From AWTP1-13 sp050248715 (lineage in GTDB: Bacteria > Pseudomonadota > Alphaproteobacteria > Rhizobiales > Hyphomicrobiaceae), in NCBI GenBank assembly GCA_050248715.1, contig JBFWRV010000015.1, positions 34,507-98,506 on the forward strand: 64,000 nucleotides of DNA. Direction: 5' to 3'. The translations under genes and the position numbers were made by a program. Below are positions 34,810 to 42,797 of the stretch, one piece after another. Position 1 is the first letter of the stretch. Each line of letters starts with the position of its first letter. The notes beneath the pieces were generated by a model that was given only the letters and a program-made list of their open reading frames with translations, was not told the origin of the DNA and ran no database searches.

Positions 34810-35143
34810 GCGGTCCTCGATTCACGGGATGCTGGGCATAGTGCCGAGCGACTGGCCGGGGTGTTCTGCGGGTAGTTACTGCTGCGCTCCGGCGCCAGGC
34901 AAGACCGCGATTGCGGGCAAGCCGACAGGGCGATAGTGCAACACGAGCCCAAATCCCGCCGCATTGCGTGACAGTATGGCCCTGGTCCGGAGGGTCACAA
35001 ACGAGTACGCAGGGCATCAGGCTGCGGGGTGTGCCCGCGCGGGTGGTTCGCGAGCAGCGGCACCCGGCGTCCTGTATTGCCCGGCGCCTGAGCAACACGC
35101 CCTATTCTGGGCCGCGCGCAACTGAACCCTGGGACCTATTCCC
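34810..35143. other. 334-bp divergent region upstream of the tol operon
   Basis: No gene is supported here; short frames have chance composition. The promoters of tolQ and of the M20 gene should lie in this stretch. In many relatives a thioesterase gene (ybgC) precedes tolQ; it is absent here. Confidence 0.4.
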
Positions 35144-35836
35144 ATGCCCGAAGTCAAGCTCTCCGCCGCCAGCTTCTCCTTCCTTGAGCTGTTCATGCAG
35201 GCGCACCCGGTCGTCAAGGTGGTGATGATCGGGCTGCTGCTCGCCTCGATCTGGGCCTGGGCGATCATCGTCGAGAAGCTCTTCGCCTTCCGCCGCGCCC
35301 GGCGCGAGGCCGACCGCTTCGAGCAGCAGTTCTGGTCCGGCCAGTCCCTTGAGGAGCTCTATGCGGGCCTCTCGCGCGGGCGCACGCTGTCCATGGCGGC
35401 GCTGTTCGTGGCGGCGATGCGCGAATGGAAGCGATCCGTGGAAGGCAACATCCGCGCCATGGGCGGCATACAACTCCGCGTCGAGAAGGTGATGGACGTC
35501 ACCATCAGCCGCGAGATGGAGCAACTGGATCGCCGGCTGCTGTTTCTGGCAACCGTCGGCTCGACCGCTCCGTTCATCGGCCTGTTCGGGACCGTCTGGG
35601 GCATCATGTCGAGCTTCCAGGCCATCGCCATGTCGAAGAACACCAACCTGGCGGTTGTGGCTCCAGGCATAGCCGAGGCGCTGTTCGCAACCGCGCTGGG
35701 GCTGCTCGCGGCGATTCCAGCCGTTATTTTCTACAATAAGTTCGCGGCCGACAGCTCCCGCCTCTCTCAGCGGCTCGAGGCGTTCGCCGACGAGTTCTCG
35801 GCCATCGTGTCGCGCCAGATCGACGTGAGGACCTGA
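35144..35836 (+). CDS. tolQ: Tol-Pal system proton channel subunit TolQ
   Basis: This 230-residue inner-membrane protein belongs to the TolQ/ExbB/MotA family. With TolR it makes a proton-driven motor that energises TolA during outer-membrane constriction at division. The first helix is VVKVVMIGLLLASIWAWAII (about residues 24-43). A cytoplasmic loop follows. The second and third helices (FLATVGSTAPFIGLFGTVWG, then AVVAPGIAEALFATALGLLA) carry the conserved Thr and Pro residues of the channel. tolR begins three bases after its stop, so the two are co-translated. Length and motifs are typical. Confidence 0.97.
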   Translation: MPEVKLSAASFSFLELFMQAHPVVKVVMIGLLLASIWAWAIIVEKLFAFRRARREADRFEQQFWSGQSLEELYAGLSRGRTLSMAALFVAAMREWKRSVEGNIRAMGGIQLRVEKVMDVTISREMEQLDRRLLFLATVGSTAPFIGLFGTVWGIMSSFQAIAMSKNTNLAVVAPGIAEALFATALGLLAAIPAVIFYNKFAADSSRLSQRLEAFADEFSAIVSRQIDVRT

Positions 35837-35839
35837 CGC

Positions 35840-36289
35840 ATGGCTGCAAGCGTTCCAACCCCGCAGCGGCCCGGCGGGGGCCGGCGTGGCCGCGCGCGCA
35901 AGCACGCGCCGATGCACGAGATTAACGTCACGCCCTTCGTTGACGTGATGCTGGTGCTGCTGATCATCTTCATGGTGACGGCGCCGATGCTCACCTCCGG
36001 CGTGCCGCTCGAGCTGCCCGAGGCCAAAGGCCAGCAACTGCAGAGCAACAAGGAGCCCGTGACCCTGAGCGTCGACAGGTCCGGCAAGGTCTTCATCCAG
36101 GAGACGGAGATCAAGCTCGACGAGATCGCGCCCAAGCTCAAGGCCATCGCCAAGAACGGCTACGATGAGCAAATCTTCATCCGTGGCGACAAGGGAATCG
36201 ACTACGGCACGGTGATGCGCGTGATGGGCCGGGTCAAATCGGCCGGTTTCACGAAGGTGTCGCTCGTCACGGAGTCGGAGGGGACATAA
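35840..36289 (+). CDS. tolR: Tol-Pal system protein TolR
   Basis: This 149-residue protein has a short basic cytoplasmic N-terminus and one membrane helix beginning INVTPFVDVMLVLLIIFMV, whose Asp is the proton-carrying residue of TolR/ExbD. The periplasmic domain (about residues 60-149) ends with the conserved VMRVMGRVKSAGFTKVSLV. It assembles with TolQ and contacts TolA. It lies directly between tolQ and tolA in the usual order. Confidence 0.97.
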   Translation: MAASVPTPQRPGGGRRGRARKHAPMHEINVTPFVDVMLVLLIIFMVTAPMLTSGVPLELPEAKGQQLQSNKEPVTLSVDRSGKVFIQETEIKLDEIAPKLKAIAKNGYDEQIFIRGDKGIDYGTVMRVMGRVKSAGFTKVSLVTESEGT

Positions 36290-36314
36290 CGGGTCAGGGA
36301 CAAAGGGAGCAGCG

Positions 36315-37406
36315 GTGCGGGGCGGTCTAGCCACCTCCGTCGTTCTGCACGCCGCGATTCTGGCATGGGCACTCCTCACCATCCAGTCGCAGCGCGAGCT
36401 GCGCGTGCCCGAGCCTGAGCCCATCGCCGTCGATCTCATCACGCAGAGCGACCTCACGAGATTGCGCCGGGGCTCCCGCTCGGCCAAGCAACTCGAGGCG
36501 GAGGCGAAGGAATCCCCAAGAGAGGACCCCGCGAAGAAGGAGGCGCCCAAGCCCACGCCGGCCGCGGCCGCACCGCCTCCGCCCCCACCTCCGCAAGAGG
36601 AGCCCAAGGAGGAGCCGAAAAAGGAAACTGCGGCTGCTTCCCCGCCGCCCCCTCCCCCGCCCGAGGCGGCTCCGCCGCCGCCCGCGATACCGCCAGTGCC
36701 TGCCCCTGAGGAACAGAAGAAGCTCGAGGAACTGCTCAAAGAGCAGGAGCGCCAGGCCGAAGAGCAGAAAAAGCTCGAGGAACAGAAGCGGGCTGAAGAA
36801 GAACAGAAGAAGGCTGAAGAGAAGAAGCGCCTCGAAGAAGAGCGAAAGCAGGCCGAGCTCAAGAAGAAGCAGGAGGAGGAGAAGAGGCGCAAGGCGGCCG
36901 AGGCCAAGAAAAAGAAGGAAGAGGAAAAGAGGCGGCAGCAAGCCGAGGCGAAGAAGAAGCAGTTCGACGCCGAAAAGATTGCCGCGCTGTTGAACAAGAC
37001 GCCCGACAAGGGGGCGCCCGCGAGCGCGCCGCCCCCCGACGCGCCGACCAAGAACAAGGGGCCGGCGCTCGGTGCGCCCGAGGGGCGGGATCAGCAGCTC
37101 TCAGCGAGTGAGATGGCGTTGCTCGGGCAGATCATCCGCAACTGTGTGCAGCCGAAGTGGACAATCCTGGGCGGCGGTGAGGAAGCAGTAAGGACCGAGG
37201 TGAAGATGCGCCTGCGATTTCACCCTGACGGCCGGCTTGCCGCGCCGCCGCAGGTTACAAACATGCAAAACAGCGCCTACTTCGTAGCCGCATCGGATAG
37301 CGCAGTCAGGGCGGTGCAGCAGTGCGAGCCGTTCAGCCTTCCACCGGCGAAGTACGAGTATTGGAAGGACATGATCTTGACTTTCCGTCCGACTGACATG
37401 TTCTAG
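36315..37406 (+). CDS. tolA: Tol-Pal system periplasm-spanning protein TolA
   Basis: This 363-residue protein starts with GTG. It has an N-terminal membrane anchor (TSVVLHAAILAWALLTI) and a proline-rich linker (about residues 70-135). A long Lys/Glu/Ala coiled coil follows (about 135-225), then a C-terminal globular domain (MALLGQIIRNCVQPKWTI to the end). The C-terminal domain binds Pal and TolB. The anchor interacts with TolQR, so the protein transmits force across the periplasm. The repeated KKLEEQ/KKAEEK units make the coiled coil easy to recognise. The order tolQ-tolR-tolA-tolB is canonical. Confidence 0.95.
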   Translation: MRGGLATSVVLHAAILAWALLTIQSQRELRVPEPEPIAVDLITQSDLTRLRRGSRSAKQLEAEAKESPREDPAKKEAPKPTPAAAAPPPPPPPQEEPKEEPKKETAAASPPPPPPPEAAPPPPAIPPVPAPEEQKKLEELLKEQERQAEEQKKLEEQKRAEEEQKKAEEKKRLEEERKQAELKKKQEEEKRRKAAEAKKKKEEEKRRQQAEAKKKQFDAEKIAALLNKTPDKGAPASAPPPDAPTKNKGPALGAPEGRDQQLSASEMALLGQIIRNCVQPKWTILGGGEEAVRTEVKMRLRFHPDGRLAAPPQVTNMQNSAYFVAASDSAVRAVQQCEPFSLPPAKYEYWKDMILTFRPTDMF

Positions 37407-37455
37407 CGTTTCAAGCGGTAGTCGACCCCTCCACAATCCGCGGATCGCCGCCAAG

Positions 37456-38886
37456 ATGTTCTCCACCCGTCCTGTCGCCACGCCTGTGCATGTGATCCCG
37501 CGGCTCGTGCCGCCGACGGGAATCATATTGCGATCGACGACTCTCTGGTTCGCAGCAGTCCTGCTGCTCGCCGGGGTTTTTGCCCTGGGTGCCCAGGCTC
37601 AGCAGCGGCAGTCCCCCGGAGGAGGGGTGCGCCCGGGCCAGGGCGGCGGGCCGCTCGAGGTGGACATCACCCAGGGCACGCTCAAGCCCATTCCCATCGC
37701 CGTGACGGAGTTCCTCAGCGAGGACCCGCAATTCGGGCTGGAAGTCTCCGATGTCGTGGCCGCCGATCTTGAGCGTTCCGGTCTCTTCGCGCCCCTGGAC
37801 CGCGCCTCGTTCATCGATCGCACGCGCGATGTCAACGCGCCCCCGCGCTTCCAGGACTGGCGCGTGATCAACGCGCAGGCGCTGGTGCTTGGCCGGGCCT
37901 CGCGGTCTGGAGACGGCCGGGTGATCGGCGAGTTCCGTCTCTGGGACGTGTTCACGGGTCGGGAGCTCGCCTCGCAACGCTTTGCCGTCTCCCAGCAGGA
38001 GTGGCGGCGACTCCCGCACCTGATTGCCGACCAGGTTTATCAACGGCTTACGGGTGAGCGAGGCTATTTCGACACGCAGGTGGTATTCATCGACGAGACC
38101 GGGCCCAAGGACCGCCGCAGCAAGCGCCTCGCGCTCATGGACCAGGACGGTGCCAACGTGCGCCTGCTCAGCCAGGGCCGAGAGCTCGTGCTGACCCCGC
38201 GCTTCAGCCCCACCTCCCAGGAGATCGCCTACCTGCAATACACCGGCGAGCAGCCCCGCGTGTTTCTCATGAATTTGGAGACTGGGCAGCGGGACCTTCT
38301 CGGCAACTTCCCGGGCATGTCGTTTGCCCCGCGATTCTCTCCGGATGGTCGCCGGGTCATCATGAGCATCGGCGAGGGCGGCGCCAGCACCATCGTGGAA
38401 ATGGACTTGCGCAGCCGCAACACGCGGCGCCTGACCCAGACCAGCGCCATCGATACCGGCCCCTGCTACAGCCCGGATGGGCGCCAGATCGTGTTCGAGT
38501 CGGACCGCGACGGGTCTCAGCAGCTCTACGTCATGGGGGCTGACGGCTCGGGACAAAGGCGCATCAGCATCGGCGAGGGGCGCTACTCGACGCCCGTGTG
38601 GTCGCCACGCGGCGACCTGATCGCCTTCACCAAGCAGATGAGCGGCAGCTTCCTGATCGGGGTCATGCGCCCTGACGGCAGCGGCGAGCGAATCCTCACC
38701 GAGGGCTATCACAACGAGGGGCCCACCTGGGCCCCCAACGGACGCGTGCTCATGTTCTTCCGCGAAGGGCGCGGAGCCAACGCCGGGCCCCGACTCTTCT
38801 CGATCGATTTGACCGGCTACAATGAGCGCCAGGTCCCCACGCCAGCCTTCGGCTCCGATCCGGCCTGGTCGCCGCTGCGCAATTGA
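37456..38886 (+). CDS. tolB: Tol-Pal system periplasmic beta-propeller protein TolB
   Basis: This 476-residue protein has a cleavable signal region (LWFAAVLLLAGVFALGAQAQ) with an unusually long 29-residue lead before it. The N-terminal domain (about residues 60-190) contains VDITQGTLKPIPIAVTEF. The six-bladed propeller (about 200-476) has repeated SPDGR-type blade ends (FSPDGRRVIMSIG, YSPDGRQIVFESD, WSPRGDLIAFTK, WAPNGRVLMFF). TolB switches between Pal and TolA contacts. A start later than 37456 is possible because the lead before the signal is longer than usual. Confidence 0.96.
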   Translation: MFSTRPVATPVHVIPRLVPPTGIILRSTTLWFAAVLLLAGVFALGAQAQQRQSPGGGVRPGQGGGPLEVDITQGTLKPIPIAVTEFLSEDPQFGLEVSDVVAADLERSGLFAPLDRASFIDRTRDVNAPPRFQDWRVINAQALVLGRASRSGDGRVIGEFRLWDVFTGRELASQRFAVSQQEWRRLPHLIADQVYQRLTGERGYFDTQVVFIDETGPKDRRSKRLALMDQDGANVRLLSQGRELVLTPRFSPTSQEIAYLQYTGEQPRVFLMNLETGQRDLLGNFPGMSFAPRFSPDGRRVIMSIGEGGASTIVEMDLRSRNTRRLTQTSAIDTGPCYSPDGRQIVFESDRDGSQQLYVMGADGSGQRRISIGEGRYSTPVWSPRGDLIAFTKQMSGSFLIGVMRPDGSGERILTEGYHNEGPTWAPNGRVLMFFREGRGANAGPRLFSIDLTGYNERQVPTPAFGSDPAWSPLRN

Positions 38887-39132
38887 GTCCGATTTTACCG
38901 GCCTTTAACATCCGTCGAAGACAACCGAGGCAAAGTTGCATCGATGGATCGCGGCGTGCTCGCCAGCGCAATAAATGCGCGCGTCTATGCACTTGCCGGC
39001 GTGCACAGATGAAGTGGCATTTTCGCATCAACAAGGCTGGAAAACCCTGGCACAAAGCGTTGTTTTCTTGATCTGCGCAGCCCGCCCCGGTAGCCAAGTA
39101 CGTGCGATTGCCGAACGGTAGGAGAGAAGACA

Positions 39133-39270
39133 ATGAATGTGAAGAGCATGGTTGTACTCGCGGCGGTGATCGCCGCTGTTGCGCTCGGCGCATGCCGTCG
39201 CGAAGAGTATCGGCCTCTGAAGCTCGGCGCGGGCGCCGATCTGCCGGTCGCCGAGAAGGTAGCGCGTTAA
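39133..39270 (+). CDS. Micro-lipoprotein 1 between tolB and pal (45 residues)
   Basis: This tiny gene encodes a signal peptide and lipobox, MNVKSMVVLAAVIAAVALGAC, in two parts: MNVKSMVVLA and AVIAAVALGAC (Cys21). A mature peptide of 25 residues follows (CRREEYRPLKLGAGADLPVA, then EKVAR). It should be a membrane-anchored lipopeptide. A GGAGAG ribosome-binding site precedes the ATG. A paralogue of 38 residues lies at 39363-39479. The two share almost the whole signal region and the motif P-[LM]-K-L-G-A. Length alone would make this weak, but the conserved pair makes it credible. Function is unknown; the position suggests a part in Tol-Pal or outer-membrane homeostasis. Confidence 0.75.
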   Translation: MNVKSMVVLAAVIAAVALGACRREEYRPLKLGAGADLPVAEKVAR

Positions 39271-39313
39271 TAGAGCGCGGGACCTGCCGGTTGCTGAATG
39301 GTAGCGCGTTGAA
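39241..39313 (+). repeat. Degenerate direct repeat of the micro-lipoprotein 3' end
   Basis: The last 30 bases of micro-lipoprotein 1 (39241-39270) recur with a few changes at 39284-39313, a 43-base offset. The common parts are CTGCCGGT and GGTAGCGCGTT. The second copy is not in a gene; it would encode LPVAEW followed by a stop. It looks like the remnant of another micro-lipoprotein end or a local duplication. Confidence 0.6.
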
Positions 39314-39362
39314 AGAATCGGCTCTGCATCGGCTCTCATCTAGAGTCCAAAGGAGACGAGAA

Positions 39363-39479
39363 ATGAAAAGCGCTATCGTTCTCGCAGCAGTGATTGCTGC
39401 CGTCGCGCTTGGTGCATGCCGGAAGGAAGTCAGGCACGCTCCGATGAAGCTCGGCGCCAGCGTGGAGCAGGTTCGCTAA
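39363..39479 (+). CDS. Micro-lipoprotein 2 between tolB and pal (38 residues)
   Basis: The product is a 38-residue lipoprotein: signal MKSAIVLAAVIAAVALGA, lipidated Cys19, and a 20-residue mature peptide CRKEVRHAPMKLGASVEQVR. The signal region differs from that of micro-lipoprotein 1 by only a few residues, which shows recent duplication or strong constraint. The mature part keeps basic residues after Cys and a K-L-G-A segment. AGGAGA lies about seven bases before the ATG. A good intrinsic terminator follows at 39518-39541. No family is known to me. Confidence 0.75.
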   Translation: MKSAIVLAAVIAAVALGACRKEVRHAPMKLGASVEQVR

Positions 39480-39517
39480 CAGGCGGACCTACTTCGGAAG
39501 GCAGACTTCGGTTATTA

Positions 39518-39541
39518 GGGCTGCATCCTGGGATGCAGCCC
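39518..39541 (+). terminator. Intrinsic terminator after the micro-lipoprotein pair
   Basis: GGGCTGCATCC (39518-39528) and GGATGCAGCCC (39531-39541) form a perfect stem, effectively 10 pairs with a CTGG loop. A short T-containing stretch (CGTTTTG) follows six bases later. It would separate the tolQRAB/micro-lipoprotein transcript from pal. Confidence 0.55.
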
Positions 39542-39683
39542 TGATTCGTTTTGTGCCGGCTTATCTACCCGCCTTGGCGGGGCTGCGGGGAATGTGTGCA
39601 TTGCGGGGAAAACACCCGCTCGGATATTGCCATTCTCCGGCCGGTTCGGGTTTCTCCCCAGAGGGGCGCGGACACATTTTTGA

Positions 39684-39695
39684 ACGAAGCTTCGT
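39684..39695. promoter_or_regulatory. 12-base palindrome upstream of pal
   Basis: ACGAAGCTTCGT is a perfect palindrome in the 65-77 bases before the pal start codon, in an otherwise GC-rich leader. It could be a regulator site or an mRNA hairpin. No regulator is assignable. Confidence 0.3.
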
Positions 39696-39760
39696 CTAAG
39701 AAACGGGGCCGGACTGAGAATCTGTGACCGGTCGCCCGAACCATCGGGAAGGGGACAAGG

Positions 39761-40276
39761 ATGGAGTTGTCGAGGCGGGGCAAGGTAGTCATTCGCACCG
39801 GCGCGGCTCTCATGCTGGCGCTCGCGGCTGCAGCCTGCTCCAATACGCCCAAGCCGGAGAACGAGCTTGGCCAGAGCGGCCGACAGAGCCCTGCGACTCC
39901 GGGCTCGACACGGGACTTCGCCGTTAACGTCGGCGACATCGTCTATTTCACCACCGACAGCACGGAGTTGTCGCCGGAGGCGCGCCAGACGCTCGGTAAT
40001 CAGGCCCGGTGGCTGCAACAGTACTCGCAGTACACCATCACCATCGAGGGTCATGCCGACGAACGCGGCACGCGCGAATACAACATCGCACTCGGCGCCA
40101 AGCGCGCCCAGACCGTCCGCAACTTCCTCGCCCAGAACGGCATCAACGGCTCGCGAATCCGTACCGTCTCCTACGGCAAGGAACGGCCGGTGGCCGTGTG
40201 CAACGACATCTCCTGCTGGTCGCAGAACCGCCGCGCGCAGACTGTACTGAACAGCCGCCACGACGCCAGATCCTGA
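39761..40276 (+). CDS. pal: Peptidoglycan-associated lipoprotein Pal
   Basis: This 171-residue outer-membrane lipoprotein has a signal peptide ending in the lipobox AAAC (Cys27). A Pro/Ser/Thr linker and an OmpA-type peptidoglycan-binding domain follow (about residues 55-168). The domain starts VYFTTDSTELSPEARQTL and contains EGHADERGTREYNIALGAKR, the diaminopimelate-binding region. Pal ties the outer membrane to the cell wall and is displaced by TolB and TolA during division. It follows the micro-lipoprotein pair and its terminator, so it may have its own promoter. Confidence 0.97.
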   Translation: MELSRRGKVVIRTGAALMLALAAAACSNTPKPENELGQSGRQSPATPGSTRDFAVNVGDIVYFTTDSTELSPEARQTLGNQARWLQQYSQYTITIEGHADERGTREYNIALGAKRAQTVRNFLAQNGINGSRIRTVSYGKERPVAVCNDISCWSQNRRAQTVLNSRHDARS

Positions 40277-40410
40277 ACGAACCGCGGTTGCCCGCGGGCG
40301 CTGGGCTGGACACAAGCCGGCGCAAGCTTCCTGCGGCCAACCAAAGTTTAGCCCCAATGGGGGCGCAGTCTTGCCCTCGACAAGGCATTCGCGAGCGGGG
40401 GAGCGCTCAT

Positions 40411-40962
40411 ATGGTCGGGGGGAAACGGCTGGGCCGGCTGTTCGGAGGGCTGGGTATCGCAGGCGTGGCTTGCTTGCATTCTCTGCCGGCGGTCGCTGAT
40501 GACCGCATGCAACTCCGTGCGATGGGAAGCAAGGTGATCGAGTTTCAGAGCCAGGTCGGCGACCGTGTATTCTTCAGCGATGCCAGCGCAGAGCTGGGCT
40601 CGCGCGGTCGCGTGGCGTTGGAGGCGCAGGCGGCATGGCTCGCACGGCATCCGGATCTCGCCATCATCATCGAAGGACACGCCGACGATTCGGACGTCGC
40701 GAGCCACAATATCGAGATATCCGAGCGCCGCGCGGAGAGCGTGCGGCACCGCCTCGTGCAACTGGGAATCGCCCCAGACCGCATTCGCACAGCCGCCTAC
40801 GGCCGCCAGAGGCTGGTTGCGGACTGCCACCTTGCCGCCTGCGCCGCGCAGAACAGGCGCGCCGTCACCGTCATCGTCCCGACGACCGAGGTGGTTTATC
40901 GCGCGCCGGCCACGGAGCCGCACAATGCCAAAGTCCGGCGCCCCGCGCGGCAGCTCAACTGA
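40411..40962 (+). CDS. Second OmpA-domain protein, Pal-like but without lipobox
   Basis: This 183-residue protein has a signal peptide (GRLFGGLGIAGVACLHSLPA, probably cut near AVADD) and no usable lipobox, since the Cys lies early in the hydrophobic core. The OmpA-like domain covers about residues 47-160, with VFFSDASAELGSRGRVAL, EGHADDSDVASHNIEISERR and RIRTAAYGRQRLV. The key HAD and Arg residues for peptidoglycan binding are kept. It differs from pal at most positions, so the duplication is old. It would be a soluble periplasmic peptidoglycan binder. It sits between pal and cpoB, where most genomes have no extra gene. Confidence 0.85.
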   Translation: MVGGKRLGRLFGGLGIAGVACLHSLPAVADDRMQLRAMGSKVIEFQSQVGDRVFFSDASAELGSRGRVALEAQAAWLARHPDLAIIIEGHADDSDVASHNIEISERRAESVRHRLVQLGIAPDRIRTAAYGRQRLVADCHLAACAAQNRRAVTVIVPTTEVVYRAPATEPHNAKVRRPARQLN

Positions 40963-41072
40963 GAGGCGCCTTGCCGGTATGCGCCCGTTGTGCTGAAGAG
41001 GCTCGCGGGACGGGCGCGGCGGGCCGGCCCTGCCTCGCCAGCGTCGCAACAGGGAGCACCGAGACGACGCGC

Positions 41073-42140
41073 ATGAGTCCGATCGCCAAAAGCAGTTGGC
41101 TGCGCCTCGGCGTTGTTGCCGTCCTCGCAGCCTGTCTGTTGCCGATGTACATGGCCCTGTCCGTCATGGCGCAGCAAGGCCGGCAGGGCGCACCGCCTCC
41201 GGCGGCCAAGGGAGCAGGCCAGCAGCCACCTCGGGAGGCCGCGCCGACGGGCGATGCCGGCCTGCGGCAGCGCATCGAGCAGCTCGAGGAGCAGCTCGTC
41301 GATATGCAAGTGGTGATCGGCACGTTGGAATCATTGGCGCGCGGAACCACGGCGCCTGTAGCCGGTGGCCGTATGCCCGGTGGGCCGAGCGGCGCGATCA
41401 GTGCTGCGGACGCCGGCCGGCTCGACAGCATCGAGACGCAAATACGGGCATTGGCCGCCCAGCTCGAGCAGGTGCAGGAGCAGGTGCGGTCGCTGGGAGC
41501 CCGCAACGGGACGTTGTCAGCGCCGCCGTCGACCTCGATCTCGGGCGATCCGGGTCCGGGGCCCCGGCCGGGCCGGCCTCAGATCGGCGCTCCACCCCCG
41601 CCGGCCGAGCGGACCGGATTCGGGTCGGTGACGATCTCTCCCGACGACGAGCCGAAGGACGAGATCGGTCGCATTCTCGATCAGCCCTCGGGTCGGCAGG
41701 GCGGCGGCACTCCTGGATCGCAGGTCGCTTCGGCCGCGCCGGCGGGTGCGCCGGACGCCAACCCCAAGCAGCTTTACGAGACGGCATATGGCTATCTGCT
41801 GCAGCGCGATTACGGGGCGGCCGAGGCCGCCTTCGATGATTTCCTGCGCCGCCATCCCAACGACCCGCTGGCGGGCAACGCGCAATACTGGCTGGGCGAG
41901 TCGCTCTATGTGCGCGGCCAATATCGCGCCGCGGCCGGCGCTTTCCTGAAGGGCTACCAGACTTACGCACGGAGCGCGAAGGCCCCGGAGAATCTGCTGA
42001 AGCTCGCGATGTCGCTGCAGCGGCTTGGGCAGAAGGATGCGGCCTGCTCCTCCTATCAGGAACTCGCCACCAAGTTTCCGAGCGCGCCCGCGCATGTGAA
42101 GACCACGGCGCAGACGGAGCGCCAGCGTGCGGGTTGCTGA
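41073..42140 (+). CDS. cpoB: Cell-division coordinator CpoB (YbgF)
   Basis: This 355-residue periplasmic protein has an N-terminal signal/anchor (LRLGVVAVLAACLLPMYMAL). Two short coiled-coil segments follow (QRIEQLEEQLVDMQVVIGTL and IRALAAQLEQVQEQVRSL). Then come a disordered linker and a C-terminal TPR domain from about residue 228 (LYETAYGYLLQRDYGAAEAA, YWLGESLYVRGQYRAAAGAF). It links outer-membrane constriction by Tol-Pal to septal wall synthesis and closes the tol-pal operon. Length and layout are usual for alphaproteobacterial members. Confidence 0.93.
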   Translation: MSPIAKSSWLRLGVVAVLAACLLPMYMALSVMAQQGRQGAPPPAAKGAGQQPPREAAPTGDAGLRQRIEQLEEQLVDMQVVIGTLESLARGTTAPVAGGRMPGGPSGAISAADAGRLDSIETQIRALAAQLEQVQEQVRSLGARNGTLSAPPSTSISGDPGPGPRPGRPQIGAPPPPAERTGFGSVTISPDDEPKDEIGRILDQPSGRQGGGTPGSQVASAAPAGAPDANPKQLYETAYGYLLQRDYGAAEAAFDDFLRRHPNDPLAGNAQYWLGESLYVRGQYRAAAGAFLKGYQTYARSAKAPENLLKLAMSLQRLGQKDAACSSYQELATKFPSAPAHVKTTAQTERQRAGC

Positions 42141-42285
42141 GGGGCGCGCGGGCTGGCAGCCTTGGTCGGCCACGGCGACAGACCATGGCAACGTGGCAGC
42201 GTGACCCGCGCCGGGTTTCGCACGGGACAGCGCACGGGCCGCAGCGCGGGTAGACAGGGCACTCCTCAGCTCGGGGGTTGCCGCC

Positions 42286-42797
42286 GTGAAAACCGTCTTC
42301 TCGACACTGGATTGTTACGCGAGCTCCCTGCGGAAGTTGATCTGCATGTTTCTCCTTCCGCCCCTGTTTGCACTGGGCGTGCCGATGGCCTCTCGCAGAC
42401 AGGGCAGTCCTACGCTGTCTATCGCGCGCTTTCCGACCGCGGCGTGACGACGACGGGTCGGATTGTCGACATGGCCGAGACCGGAGGGAAGGTCGTGCGG
42501 GTCGTCGTCACCTCCTCCTTCGTTGCGGCCGACGGGCGACGGTATCTATCCGGCGCGCGGTTCTACCGCTCCGAGACCTATCGCATGCGGCGAGGAGACC
42601 CGATCGGTGTGATCTACGACCGCGACAAACCCGGCATCAACGCGGTGTCGCTCGCGGCGGCCCGGGGCGACATCCGATCGGCCATCGTCCTCGTCATGTT
42701 GGGCGCGGGGGCGCTGGCGCTCATACTCTGGATGTTCCGGGACGACTACCGCATCATCTACCAGAGCATGCGCCGCCTCGCGGACGCCCCCGCGTAA
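42286..42797 (+). CDS. DUF3592-like membrane protein, apparently frameshifted
   Basis: Two reading frames make one sensible protein. The GTG at 42286 opens a frame with a membrane helix (KLICMFLLPPLFALGVPMAS) but runs into TGA at 42445. From about 42400 a second frame gives SYAVYRALSDRGVTTTGRIV, then a beta-rich domain and a final membrane helix (SAIVLVMLGAGALALILWMF). DUF3592 proteins have exactly this order: helix, TTGRIVD-type domain, helix. Adding one base in the GGG near 42400-42402 joins the frames as RRQGQSYAVYRAL. Either the gene is a recent pseudogene or the sequence lacks one base. Function of the family is unknown. Confidence 0.6.

Noticed and set aside
39040..39080. Possible sigma-54 promoter (TGGCAC followed by TTG) upstream of the micro-lipoproteins
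   Set aside because: The spacing between the two elements is one base off and the invariant GC of the -12 box is missing.
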